A stretch of DNA of 11,881 nucleotides from Sporosarcina sp. (GCA_029263945.1 JARIDM010000056.1:1-11881), one strand, 5' to 3'; shown: positions 1 through 7,512, counted from the stretch's first letter. Numbers and translations are program-made. Notes: generated from the letters alone by a model not told the origin.

Positions 1-601
1 GATGGCGTAGCACTTGCCAAAGCTGATCAAAACGCCCCGCTATAATGGTATCTAAAATATACAAATTCGTAATTGCAGTTACAGGATCTCGTACATTTTC
101 CCTTCCTGTTGTCGGTAACCAGGACAATTCCAACGAAAACACCCATTGTCCCATGAGTCCCAGCCAGAAGATTGGCATTGAAACACCAATCAGCGCAAGA
201 ACCATCGCGGTATAATCAAACCATGAGTTTTGAAACCAAGCAGAAATGATTCCTGCATTAATGCCAACCACTACAGCTATCAAAATTGCAAACAAAGCAA
301 GTTCAAACGTCGCTGCTAAATAAGGCCAAACTTCATCCGCAACTGGCGCTCTCGTTCTCATCGACTCTCCTAAATCACCTGTGACTATCCCTTTTAAATA
401 ATCAAAATATTGAATATACCATGGATTATCTAACCCAAGTTTCGTTGTCAATGCGGCAACTGCTTCTGCTGTTGCTTGCTGTCCAAGAATTACTTGTGCT
501 GGGTTACCTGGGATTGCCCTAATAATCATAAATACAATAAACGTCATCCCGAGTAAGACAGGGATCAGCTGAAGTAACCTTTTTCCAATATAGCTGAGCA
601 T
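1..601 (-). CDS. dppB: Peptide ABC transporter permease DppB/AppB (C-terminus beyond window edge)
   Basis: This is the first membrane subunit of a di/oligopeptide importer; with a second permease it forms the channel energised by the D and F ATPases. The visible protein begins MLSYIGKRLLQLIPVLLGMT, a typical DppB/OppB N-terminus with a first membrane helix at about residues 9-28. It continues with the family's RAIPGNPA segment, a GDLGESMRTRAPV segment and two more membrane stretches (about 103-122 and 132-155). About 200 residues are visible, against roughly 310-335 for the family, so the missing part is due to the window edge and not to a lesion. The ATG at 599-601 is preceded by AAAGAGGTGAT at good spacing. 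An in-frame GTG three codons earlier lies inside that ribosome binding site and is unlikely to be the start. The gene follows dppA in the same direction with a 111-nt gap that holds a hairpin. The family is certain; whether to use the Dpp or App name is less so. Confidence 0.93.
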   Translation of the reverse strand, partial: MLSYIGKRLLQLIPVLLGMTFIVFMIIRAIPGNPAQVILGQQATAEAVAALTTKLGLDNPWYIQYFDYLKGIVTGDLGESMRTRAPVADEVWPYLAATFELALFAILIAVVVGINAGIISAWFQNSWFDYTAMVLALIGVSMPIFWLGLMGQWVFSLELSWLPTTGRENVRDPVTAITNLYILDTIIAGRFDQLWQVLRH

Positions 602-670
602 TTGAATCACCTCTTTAACTCTTCTTATGTATCTACTTTTATTTAATCGTGCACACCGTCCTGTCAGGAA

Positions 671-708
671 AAAAGAAAAGAGGAGAAATCCTTCAGACTT
701 CTCCTCTT
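671..708 (-). terminator. Intercistronic hairpin between dppA and dppB (probable attenuating terminator)
   Basis: Read on the minus strand, a perfect 10-bp stem (AAGAGGAGAA pairing with TTCTCCTCTT, 11-nt loop) starts five bases after the dppA stop codon and is followed by the T-rich tail TTCTTTTTTCC. This is the form of a rho-independent terminator, but the next gene, dppB, lies on the same strand without an obvious promoter of its own. The likely role is partial termination or 3'-end protection, so that the binding protein is made in excess over the permeases. That role is inferred; the hairpin itself is plain in the sequence. Confidence 0.7.
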
Positions 709-712
709 CTAC

Positions 713-2338
713 TTATCTTTCTAAATCAATCGTAGATAATAAATCTGATCCAGTTGGATGTGGTAAGAAGCCTGTTAAATCTTTAGATCCTCCAAGAAGT
801 GGAATTGAATGCGCCAATGGTACCCAAGGTGCTTCATCATGGATAATCTCCTGCGCTTCTTTGTAAAGTTCAATACGCTTATCCTCATCTACTTCTGTTT
901 GTGCTTCAATAAACAAATCGTGCATTGCATCATTTTTAAAGTACGTATAGTTATTACTTCCGATATTGTCCTCATCTAAAAGAACATATAAGAAGTTATC
1001 TGCATCTCCGTTATCCCCAGTCCAACCAAGCATAAACGCATCTGCATCGCCTTTACTCGCTAAGTCTAAATAAGTCGCCCATTCATGAGATACAATTTTA
1101 GCTGTAACCCCAATATCGGCAAGGTTTTTCTGAATGACTTCTGCCACTTTTTCACCATCTGGCATGTACGGACGTGGAACTGGCATTGCCCATAGTTCCA
1201 TTTCAAACCCCTCTGCTAAACCTGCTTCTGCTAAAAGTTCTTTTGCTTTCTCAGGGTCATATGGATATTCTTCTATTTCATCGTTATAACCTGAGATTGA
1301 AGGCGGCATTGGGTTTTTCGCGCTTTCCGCACGTCCTTCAAAAAATGCATCAATAATTGATTCTTTATCGATTGCGTAGTTCATTGCTTGACGAACAAGT
1401 TTATTGTCAAACGGTGGACGTGTCACTGTCAGACCTAAATAACCAACGTTCATGGATGGACGCTCAAATAATTGTAAATCAGCATGGTCTTCAATTGCAG
1501 CACCATCTGATGGATTAATCCCATCCGCTAAGTCAATTTCACCTGTCGTTAAAGCATTAAGTCTTGCAGCGTTATCCGGAATTGAACGGAAAATAACTTT
1601 GCCTAGTTTCGGTAAGCCTTCTTGCCAATAATCGTCAAAACGCTCTACTGTAATTGAATCATTTGGCTTCCAATCAACAAATTTAAAGGGACCTGTTCCT
1701 ACTGGATTTCTTTCAAAATCATCATCGCCTTGTTCTTCAAATGCAGTTGGACTTGCAATTGCAAACATAGCCATTGCAATGTTTTTAAGGAATGGCGCTT
1801 GTGGTCGAACTAATTTAATGACAACCGTTGAATCTCCTTCAGCTGTGACAGATTCAATAACATGACCTTCATCACCTTCAAATCCACCAAACATTGAGTT
1901 GTAGTAAGGGAATTTTTCTGCATCACCAGAAGCCCAACGCTCAAAGTTTTTAACAACAGCCTCCGCATTGAAGTCTGTTCCATCATGGAAAGTAACCCCT
2001 TCTTGTAGTTCAAATGTATACGTTAATCCGTCTTCAGAAGGCTCCCATGATTTTGCTAGACCAGGTTCGATCGCTGTACCTTCATCTTCAAATGTAAGAA
2101 GTGTTTCAAAAATGTTAATTGTAACTTTAAACGTTTCCCCTTCTGTCGTTCTTGATGGATCGAGTGACGTGGAATCTCCACCACGGCCAAATACTAATGT
2201 TTCACCGCTACTTGAACCAGTTTCCTCCGCATTTCCTTCTTCTTTCTTGTCTTTTTCTTCACCAGTACATGCTGCAAGAACTGTAGATAGTACAAGTAGT
2301 AATAAAAGTGAAAATGTCCAAAATTTACCCTTTCGCAT
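713..2338 (-). CDS. dppA: DppA-like peptide-binding lipoprotein (SBP family 5)
   Basis: This is the extracellular solute-binding lipoprotein of the peptide importer. It has a lipoprotein signal peptide: a basic MRKGKFW start, a leucine-rich core, then lipobox LAAC with the lipidated cysteine at residue 24. A charged and serine-rich linker leads into the family 5 binding domain (about 45-541), which has the usual LAKSWEPSEDGLTYTFEL and NPVGTGPF blocks. Long segments resemble E. coli DppA as I remember it, notably YDPEKAKELLAEAGL, ELWAMPVPRPY and MLGWTGDNGDADNF. R389 and D442 are 53 residues apart, as are E. coli DppA Arg355 and Asp408, which hold the peptide carboxylate and amino group. Dipeptides are therefore the likeliest ligand, though related proteins also bind heme or longer peptides. 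The start codon overlaps the end of dppF by 14 nt and has AGGGGG seven bases upstream. Length (541 aa) is normal. Confidence 0.93.
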   Translation of the reverse strand: MRKGKFWTFSLLLLLVLSTVLAACTGEEKDKKEEGNAEETGSSSGETLVFGRGGDSTSLDPSRTTEGETFKVTINIFETLLTFEDEGTAIEPGLAKSWEPSEDGLTYTFELQEGVTFHDGTDFNAEAVVKNFERWASGDAEKFPYYNSMFGGFEGDEGHVIESVTAEGDSTVVIKLVRPQAPFLKNIAMAMFAIASPTAFEEQGDDDFERNPVGTGPFKFVDWKPNDSITVERFDDYWQEGLPKLGKVIFRSIPDNAARLNALTTGEIDLADGINPSDGAAIEDHADLQLFERPSMNVGYLGLTVTRPPFDNKLVRQAMNYAIDKESIIDAFFEGRAESAKNPMPPSISGYNDEIEEYPYDPEKAKELLAEAGLAEGFEMELWAMPVPRPYMPDGEKVAEVIQKNLADIGVTAKIVSHEWATYLDLASKGDADAFMLGWTGDNGDADNFLYVLLDEDNIGSNNYTYFKNDAMHDLFIEAQTEVDEDKRIELYKEAQEIIHDEAPWVPLAHSIPLLGGSKDLTGFLPHPTGSDLLSTIDLER

Positions 2339-3347
2339 ATAAAGACCCCCTACTATTTTTTATATCAATGTCGCCCGTCTCATTATAAAGATGACAAGCG
2401 ACAGAATGACCTTCTTCCATCTCTACAAGCTGTGGTACGACTTGCGAGCAAATATCCATTTTGAATGGACATCTCGTGTGAAAAGTACAACCTGGCGGTG
2501 GACTTGCAGGACTTGGCATGTCTCCCTCTAATACAATTTCTTCTTTTGTAAAAGCAGGATCAGGCACTGGAACTGCCGATAACAATGCCTGCGTATAGGG
2601 ATGGAGTGGATTTGCATATAAATCCTCACTTTTTGAGACTTCTACCATTTTCCCTAAATACATGACACCCACCCGGTCACTAATATGACGGACGACACCA
2701 AGGTCATGAGCGATAAAGATATAGGTGAGCTTGAACTCTTCTTGTAAATCTTGCATTAAATTGAGTACTTGTGCTTGTATCGAAACATCAAGGGCAGAAA
2801 CTGGTTCATCTGCAATAATCAGCTTAGGATTTGTCATAAGCGCGCGCGCAATTCCAATCCGCTGTCTTTGTCCTCCACTAAACTGATGTGGGTAGCGATT
2901 GGTATGATAAGCACTTAACCCTACCACTTCAAGAAACTCTTGCACTTTCTCTTTACGTTCTTTAGCATCTTTCACCCCATGAACGAGAAGTGGTTCACCT
3001 AAAATCTTTCCAATTGTATGTCGGGGATTTAAAGAGGCGTAAGGGTCCTGGAAGACCATTTGTATGTCACGCCTCGTTTTCCTCATCTCATCTGCTGAAA
3101 GGGCTGTTAATTCTTTACCGTCGAATTCAACAGTCCCCTCAGTTGGTTCTAGTAACCGCATGAGCATACGTCCAGTTGTCGATTTTCCACAACCCGATTC
3201 TCCAACAATTCCGAGCGTTTCTCCTTCGTTCACATAAAATGAAACACCGTCGACTGCTTTTACATGGCCAGATGTTTTGCCAAACAGTCCACTTTTTATA
3301 GGGAAATGTTTCTTTAAACCTTCAACTTTTAATAAGGGCTTCTTCAA
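2325..3347 (-). CDS. dppF: Peptide ABC transporter ATP-binding protein DppF/AppF
   Basis: This is one of the two cytoplasmic ATPases that drive peptide import. Counting from the chosen start (340 aa), it has Walker A GESGCGKST at 49-57, the Q-loop Q100, the signature FSGGQ at 156-160, Walker B LIIADE at 176-181 with catalytic E181, and the H-loop H214. The C-terminal oligopeptide-transporter extension has four cysteines (C287, C293, C300, C318) in the spacing known from Opp/Dpp ATPases that carry a [4Fe-4S] cluster. Start choice: the open frame reaches back to 3506, but the part before residue MTKKEW lies over dppD and looks unlike the family. A TTG at 3345-3347 has AAGGAG nine bases and GGAGG three bases upstream, and gives the family-like beginning (M)KKPLLKVEGLKKHFP. 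An ATG at 3371 is the alternative but has no good ribosome binding site. The chosen start overlaps dppD by 26 nt and the stop overlaps dppA, suggesting coupled translation. Confidence 0.9.
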   Translation of the reverse strand: MKKPLLKVEGLKKHFPIKSGLFGKTSGHVKAVDGVSFYVNEGETLGIVGESGCGKSTTGRMLMRLLEPTEGTVEFDGKELTALSADEMRKTRRDIQMVFQDPYASLNPRHTIGKILGEPLLVHGVKDAKERKEKVQEFLEVVGLSAYHTNRYPHQFSGGQRQRIGIARALMTNPKLIIADEPVSALDVSIQAQVLNLMQDLQEEFKLTYIFIAHDLGVVRHISDRVGVMYLGKMVEVSKSEDLYANPLHPYTQALLSAVPVPDPAFTKEEIVLEGDMPSPASPPPGCTFHTRCPFKMDICSQVVPQLVEMEEGHSVACHLYNETGDIDIKNSRGSLYAKG

Positions 3348-4341
3348 CTGCCTCCACTCCTTTTTCGTCATACAAGAAGCATCTCGTCTTATGTGCACTT
3401 GATGTTTCATATAGTTCGGGGTTTTCTTGGAGACATCTATCAAATGCAAATTCACAGCGTGCAGCAAATCTACAACCCTGTTTAACTGTTCCAGGTCTAG
3501 GAACACTCCCTTTTATTGAATATAAACGATCTTTCTTATACCGCATATCTGGTACTGACTGAATCAATCCTTTTGTATAAGGATGCTGAGGGTTCTCAAA
3601 AACTGTTTTGGCAGAAGCTTCCTCAATAATTTGTCCTGAGTACATAACGATAACGCGCTCACACGTTTCTGCAACAACACCAAGATCATGTGTGATTAAT
3701 AGAACAGCCGTATTGAGACGTGTGTTCAAATCTTTCATCAACTTCAAAATTTGAGCTTGAATTGTGACATCCAACGCTGTTGTCGGTTCATCTGCAATTA
3801 ACACTTTGGGATCACAGACAAGCGCCATCGCAATCATGACTCGTTGTCGCATACCGCCTGACAATTGGTGCGGATATTCTTTCATTAAGTCACTCGCACG
3901 AGGTAAACCAACTAACTTCAACATCTCCACTGCTCTTTCCGAAGCCTGTTTTTTAGACCATTTCTTTTCATGTATGAGAATGGCTTCGGTAATCTGATTC
4001 CCGATTGTAAACAACGGATTTAAAGAGGTCATGGGCTCTTGAAAAATCATCGCAATTTCATTTCCGCGAATCTCGCGCATTTGCTTTTCTGACATTTCAA
4101 GTAGATCCCTATCTTCAAATAATATCTGTCCACCAACAATTTCACCAGGTGGCTTTGGCACAAGCCCCATGATTGAAAGCGATGTTACACTTTTTCCACA
4201 GCCAGATTCCCCAACAATTCCAAGGATTTCTCCTTCATTCACATGAAATTCGATATGGTCCACTGCTGGGATTTCACCTGTATCCGTGAAAAAGGTCGTC
4301 TGTAAATCTTTCACCTGAAGAATCTTATTTCTATTGTCCAC
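3322..4341 (-). CDS. dppD: Peptide ABC transporter ATP-binding protein DppD/AppD
   Basis: This is the first gene of the operon and the second cytoplasmic ATPase of the importer, expected to pair with DppF. The 339-aa protein has Walker A GESGCGKS at 44-51, Q-loop Q101, signature LSGGM at 160-164 (the Gly-Gly-Met form typical of OppD/DppD), Walker B LIADE at 181-185 with E185, and H-loop H218. The C-terminal extension has C290, C296, C303 and C321, the same four-cysteine spacing as DppF (C-X5-C-X6-C-X17-C), consistent with the iron-sulfur cluster described for DppD-type ATPases. The start is GTG at 4339-4341, with AAAGGGTGG a few bases upstream. The gene order D-F-A-B matches B. subtilis appDFABC. 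The promoter and an operator-like palindrome lie 34-70 bases upstream. Confidence 0.92.
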   Translation of the reverse strand: MDNRNKILQVKDLQTTFFTDTGEIPAVDHIEFHVNEGEILGIVGESGCGKSVTSLSIMGLVPKPPGEIVGGQILFEDRDLLEMSEKQMREIRGNEIAMIFQEPMTSLNPLFTIGNQITEAILIHEKKWSKKQASERAVEMLKLVGLPRASDLMKEYPHQLSGGMRQRVMIAMALVCDPKVLIADEPTTALDVTIQAQILKLMKDLNTRLNTAVLLITHDLGVVAETCERVIVMYSGQIIEEASAKTVFENPQHPYTKGLIQSVPDMRYKKDRLYSIKGSVPRPGTVKQGCRFAARCEFAFDRCLQENPELYETSSAHKTRCFLYDEKGVEAVEEALIKS

Positions 4342-4374
4342 CAGACCACCCTTTTTCTGATTACTCTGTATAAG

Positions 4375-4399
4375 TTAATTATACTGAAAGTATAATTAA
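4375..4399 (-). promoter_or_regulatory. Perfect 11-3-11 palindrome over the dpp/app promoter (candidate operator)
   Basis: TTAATTATACT and its exact reverse complement AGTATAATTAA flank a 3-nt centre. The palindrome covers the -10 box and the whole spacer up to the -35, so a bound protein would block RNA polymerase. The core also fits the CodY box (AATTTTCWGAAAATT) at 10 of 15 positions over 4378-4392, a weak match. Which regulator binds, if any, cannot be told from the sequence. Confidence 0.5.
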
Positions 4400-4405
4400 T
4401 TGCAA
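4378..4405 (-). promoter_or_regulatory. Predicted SigA promoter of the dpp/app operon
   Basis: On the minus strand, TTGCAA (4400-4405) and a perfect TATAAT (4378-4383) are separated by 16 bases, about 37 bases upstream of the dppD GTG. The -35 matches the consensus at four of six positions. The site sits between the exporter gene's terminator and dppD, where the operon promoter should be. Start-site mapping has not been done, so this remains a prediction. Confidence 0.65.
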
Positions 4406-4412
4406 TAGTATT
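4404..4412 (-). promoter_or_regulatory. Candidate ScoC/Hpr site overlapping the -35
   Basis: AATACTATT matches the published B. subtilis Hpr/ScoC consensus RATANTATY at every position and overlaps the -35 of the peptide operon promoter. ScoC is known to repress the app and opp peptide transport operons in B. subtilis. The motif is short and AT-rich, so a chance match is possible. Confidence 0.35.
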
Positions 4413-4435
4413 TTAATTCTAATTATTTAAGGTCG

Positions 4436-4482
4436 AAAAAAAGCTACCGCATGTCTATCACGAATAGACATGCGGTAGCTTT
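4436..4482 (-). terminator. Strong rho-independent terminator of the YgaD-like exporter gene
   Basis: Starting ten bases past the exporter stop codon on the minus strand, a perfect 19-bp stem (arms 4464-4482 and 4440-4458, 5-nt loop TCGTG) ends in a run of seven T residues. It insulates the exporter from the peptide operon promoter just downstream. In the plus direction only three T residues follow, so it should work mainly on the minus strand. Confidence 0.92.
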
Positions 4483-4491
4483 GTATGATAT

Positions 4492-6246
4492 TTAGACTTG
4501 CTGAACGCGGAACAACTTATAGTAAATTCCTTGTTTCTCCATTAATTCTAGGTGAGTTCCCTCTTCTTTCACTTCCCCATTGTCAACAACGAGAATTTTA
4601 TCTGCATGCGTAATGGTGGAGAGTCTATGCGCAACAATAATTGTTGTTCGTTCATTTGCGAGTACTTCTAGTGAATCCTGAATGAGCGCTTCACTTTCAA
4701 GATCCAGGGCTGATGTCGCTTCGTCTAGTATCAACAAAGGTGGATTTTTCAGAAACACCCGAGCGATGGCAACCCTTTGCTTTTGACCTCCAGAAAGCTT
4801 CGTCCCCCGTTCTCCAACTGTTGTGTTGTAGCCATCTGGAAGTTCTTCAATAAAGTCATGAGCGTTTGCTGCAATGGCTGCCGCCACGACCTCTTCGTCT
4901 GTCGCATCTGGTTTCCCCATTAATATATTGCTTTTGACCGAATCGCTAAACAAAATATTATCTTGCATGACAATCCCAATCTGGTCTCTTATGGATTTAA
5001 TCTGTACATCTCTTAAATCATGACCATCAATACGGACTGCACCGTTTTCCACATCGTAAAAGCGAGGAATCAGACCCACAATCGTCGATTTCCCACCACC
5101 ACTCATCCCGACAAGTGCCACGGTTTCACCAGGTTCTGCTATAAAACTGACATCCTTAAGAATTTTCTCTCCATTCTCTTCGTAGACAAAACTAACATGA
5201 TCAAATTCAACAGTACCTTCAATAATAGGTAAAGACTTCGCATTTTCCTTATCGACGATGTCATATTTTTCTTCCATTAATTCTAAGACACGGTCCATAG
5301 AAGAAAAAGATTGTGTCAACTCTGTCGAAGAATTCACCAATCTACGAAGCGGACTGTATACCCGTTCGATGAACGCAATAAATGCAACCATTGTACCCAC
5401 TGACAGATTTCCATTAATCACTTGATAGCCTGCATAGCCTAACACTAATAATGGTGCAACATCCGTAATTGTATTCACGACAGCAAATGCTTTTGCATTC
5501 CACTTTGTATGATCAATTGCTTTTTCTAAAAAATCACCATTTGTTTCATTGAATCTTTTTTGTTCAATTTCTTCCAGCGCGAAACTTTTTATAACACTTA
5601 CACCTGCAACACGTTCATGTAAATAACTTTGGACATTCGCAAGAGACTGCGACCTTTTTCTTGTCAGCAAACGGAGTTTACCGAAGAAGTGCTTGACGCT
5701 ATAGCCGTAAAAAGGAAAAGCGAGAAGCGTGACAATAGTAAGGGGGATATCCATCGTCAACATGATGACAACTGCAATGATAATCGTTGCCACATCTAAC
5801 CAAACGTTCATTAAACCAATCATTACGAAATTTTTAGTTTGCTCTACATCATTGATTACACGTGAAATCACTTCTCCTGCACGTGTATTGGAATAATAAC
5901 TCAAGCTCAATTTCTGTAAGTGGCTGTATAGATTTTCTCGAATGTCGTATAATATTTTGTTGCTGACATATTGCGCATAATATTGGCGATAATATTCGAC
6001 TGGCGGACGAACAACAAAAAACAGCACCATTGTTCCACCGATCCAATAAAATAATTGCTTCGTAGCTTCTGCTGCTTCTGCAGGATTTTTTGGTGCTGAA
6101 CCAATAATATCGTCAATAACAATTCTCATTAGAAGCGGCATAAATAAAGGGATTGCGAACTTTAAAATCCCAATTGCAATGGTAGCAAAAATAAGCCACT
6201 TATAAGGTTTAACAAATTTCATATATCTTTTAACACTGTCACCCAT
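4492..6246 (-). CDS. ABC exporter half-transporter, membrane and ATPase domains fused (YgaD-like)
   Basis: This is a 584-aa ABC exporter of the MsbA/Sav1866 type, expected to work as a dimer in the cell membrane and pump out a lipophilic substrate that the sequence does not reveal. Residues about 1-320 are the six-helix membrane domain, including the conserved LSYYSNTRAGEVISRVINDVE segment. Residues about 340-584 are the ATPase domain, with A-loop Y355, Walker A GMSGGGKST at 380-388, Q428, signature LSGGQ at 484-488, Walker B LLILDE at 504-509 with E509, and H540. All catalytic residues are present. The ATG has AGGAGG seven bases upstream. Position next to the DUF402 gene, spore protein and mutY matches B. 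subtilis ygaD, so orthology is likely. I see no confident promoter in the 184 bases upstream. Confidence 0.92.
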   Translation of the reverse strand: MGDSVKRYMKFVKPYKWLIFATIAIGILKFAIPLFMPLLMRIVIDDIIGSAPKNPAEAAEATKQLFYWIGGTMVLFFVVRPPVEYYRQYYAQYVSNKILYDIRENLYSHLQKLSLSYYSNTRAGEVISRVINDVEQTKNFVMIGLMNVWLDVATIIIAVVIMLTMDIPLTIVTLLAFPFYGYSVKHFFGKLRLLTRKRSQSLANVQSYLHERVAGVSVIKSFALEEIEQKRFNETNGDFLEKAIDHTKWNAKAFAVVNTITDVAPLLVLGYAGYQVINGNLSVGTMVAFIAFIERVYSPLRRLVNSSTELTQSFSSMDRVLELMEEKYDIVDKENAKSLPIIEGTVEFDHVSFVYEENGEKILKDVSFIAEPGETVALVGMSGGGKSTIVGLIPRFYDVENGAVRIDGHDLRDVQIKSIRDQIGIVMQDNILFSDSVKSNILMGKPDATDEEVVAAAIAANAHDFIEELPDGYNTTVGERGTKLSGGQKQRVAIARVFLKNPPLLILDEATSALDLESEALIQDSLEVLANERTTIIVAHRLSTITHADKILVVDNGEVKEEGTHLELMEKQGIYYKLFRVQQV

Positions 6247-6430
6247 TTAATTTCCTCCTACTTAATCGAACACTAAAAAAAGAGCTATGCAGAAAATCAT
6301 TTAATAAAAAAATCTGTTTCCCACATTTTTTTCGAGGTAGGAACAAACGTATTCCATATGTAACTATCCTTTTTATAGCACGCTCACTTTTATATACATT
6401 CATACGTTCTACTCATTATTGCACGATGAA

Positions 6431-6973
6431 TCAGTCATTCTCCACTTGCTTGAGAAATTCATACCTAGCCGTCCACGCCTGTATAAAATCAGGTGCAAAT
6501 GGGCCACGACGCTGTTTAATCCAGCCAAGTAACTTGTCCAAATTATTATGTAAAATTTTATCAATCACTTCGGGATAGTTCATCCGTTTCCGATGAACTT
6601 CATATTCATCTTCATCTAATATCATATAGCTCATATTCGGAAAAACTTTAACATCAAGGTCATAATCTATATACTTCAAAGCGTTATTGTCATATACAAA
6701 GGGCGAGCTAATATTCACGTAATAGTAAACGCCATCTTCTCGCAACATACAGATGATATTAAACCAGTGTTCTGCGTGAAAATAGCAGATCGAAGGTTCT
6801 CGTGTTACCCAAGTTCTTCCGTCCGATTCTGTAACAAGGGTTCGATCGTTGGCACCAATAATTATATTTCGTGTTCCTTTTAAAACGGTCGTTTCTTGCC
6901 ATACGCGGTGAATATTGCCGTCGTGTTTGTAACTATGTACTTGTATGGTTTCCCCTTCCTTAGGAATTGTCAT
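6431..6973 (-). CDS. ntdP: DUF402 nucleoside tri/diphosphatase, NtdP/YgaC type
   Basis: This 180-aa soluble protein belongs to the DUF402 (UPF0374) family, whose Staphylococcus aureus member hydrolyses nucleoside tri- and diphosphates with a divalent metal. Residues described for that family are at the same positions here: R23 (proton donor), N87, D103, D105, D107, D120 and E123 (metal ligands, in YVN, YIDYDLD and DEDEYE). The protein is full length and probably active. The start ATG has AAAGGTGGG six bases upstream, and a SigA-like promoter lies about 75 bases further up. The gene sits between the spore protein gene and the exporter gene, as ygaC does in B. subtilis. The biological substrate in this organism is unknown. 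No clear terminator separates it from the exporter gene. Confidence 0.9.
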   Translation of the reverse strand: MTIPKEGETIQVHSYKHDGNIHRVWQETTVLKGTRNIIIGANDRTLVTESDGRTWVTREPSICYFHAEHWFNIICMLREDGVYYYVNISSPFVYDNNALKYIDYDLDVKVFPNMSYMILDEDEYEVHRKRMNYPEVIDKILHNNLDKLLGWIKQRRGPFAPDFIQAWTARYEFLKQVEND

Positions 6974-7049
6974 ATGTAACCCACCTTTACGTTGCTTTTA
7001 AATTTCTATTTGTTAACGTTCATTAATCGAGCTTGAACTTTATCTTTAT

Positions 7050-7077
7050 AGTATAGCAATACTTTCTTCAAAGTAAA
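7050..7077 (-). promoter_or_regulatory. Predicted SigA promoter of ntdP
   Basis: On the minus strand TTTACT (7072-7077) and TATACT (7050-7055) are 16 bases apart, four and five of six matches to the SigA consensus. They lie downstream of the spore gene terminator and about 75 bases before the ntdP start. This makes ntdP a separate unit from the sporulation gene. Confidence 0.55.
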
Positions 7078-7113
7078 AAGGATTGCTTTAGCTACTCGTT
7101 TATTCCACAAATT

Positions 7114-7147
7114 AAAAAACCGGCAGAAGTATAAAACCTCTGCCAGT
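7114..7147 (-). terminator. Terminator of the gamma-SASP gene
   Basis: On the minus strand a 12-bp stem with two G-U pairs (ACTGGCAGAGGT with ACTTCTGCCGGT, 5-nt loop) is followed by six T residues. It begins 17 bases after the spore protein stop codon. This fits the single-gene transcription usual for SASP genes. Confidence 0.88.
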
Positions 7148-7164
7148 CGGTGATGTCCATCCAT

Positions 7165-7380
7165 TTACCTTGAACCGCTATCATATTGGTTTGCACGTTG
7201 TCCTGAAGCATTTCTTTTCTTCATTTGGGATTGTTGGTTCTGTTGACGGACCTGATTCACGTCTGTTTCAGAAGCAAATTCCTCACCCATTGGATTTTGT
7301 GTTTGTTGCTGCTGCGACTGTTGGTTCTGTTTTCTTACTTCAGCAGCATTTGTTTGACTCGGATCTTGGTTTTTTGTCAT
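7165..7380 (-). CDS. sspE: Gamma-type small acid-soluble spore protein
   Basis: Gamma-type SASPs do not coat DNA; they are an amino acid store in the dormant spore, broken down by the Gpr protease at germination. This 71-aa protein is very rich in Gln and Asn, has no Trp or Cys and carries the Gpr cleavage motif EFASETD at 34-40 (cut expected between E34 and F35). Two related units, NAAEVRKQNQQSQ (11-23) and DVNQVRQQNQQSQ (40-52), form the family's imperfect repeat. Only the second unit has the protease motif in front. The ATG has an ideal GGAGGTGA six bases upstream. Its place between mutY and the ygaC/ygaD pair matches sspE in B. subtilis. Expression in the forespore under SigG is expected from the family, but I could not find a convincing SigG promoter. 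A plus-strand open frame across the same bases is a shadow. Confidence 0.95.
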   Translation of the reverse strand: MTKNQDPSQTNAAEVRKQNQQSQQQQTQNPMGEEFASETDVNQVRQQNQQSQMKKRNASGQRANQYDSGSR

Positions 7381-7481
7381 GGATATTCACCTCCGTGCTT
7401 ATTAACTTGTGCACTTTGCGCTTTATTTATCCATCAAATTTTAATATTTTTTTCAATGGGGTTTATGGTGCCTATTCCTGT

Positions 7482-7511
7482 ACAAGATTACGAACAACAA
7501 TCTTATCTTGT
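7482..7511 (-). terminator. Hairpin right after mutY (weak or atypical terminator)
   Basis: One base after the mutY stop codon on the minus strand, ACAAGAT pairs with ATCTTGT over a 16-nt loop. An alternative pairing, AAGATT with AATCTT, shares the same right arm. There is no T-run behind it, so it may be a 3'-end stabiliser or nothing at all. Confidence 0.3.
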
Positions 7512-7512
7512 T

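Noticed and set aside
1968..2342. Plus-strand open frame of 124 codons inside dppA
   Set aside because: It is a shadow of the strongly supported binding protein gene, without a ribosome binding site or recognisable domain.
4436..4482. Bidirectional action of the 19-bp terminator stem
   Set aside because: The long T-run exists only on the minus strand, and no plus-strand gene approaches from the left.
7395..7500. SigG promoter for sspE
   Set aside because: Candidates such as GAATA with CATTGAA or GTAAT with CATAAAC have wrong spacing or two or more mismatches in both elements. The promoter must exist for the family, but I cannot place it.
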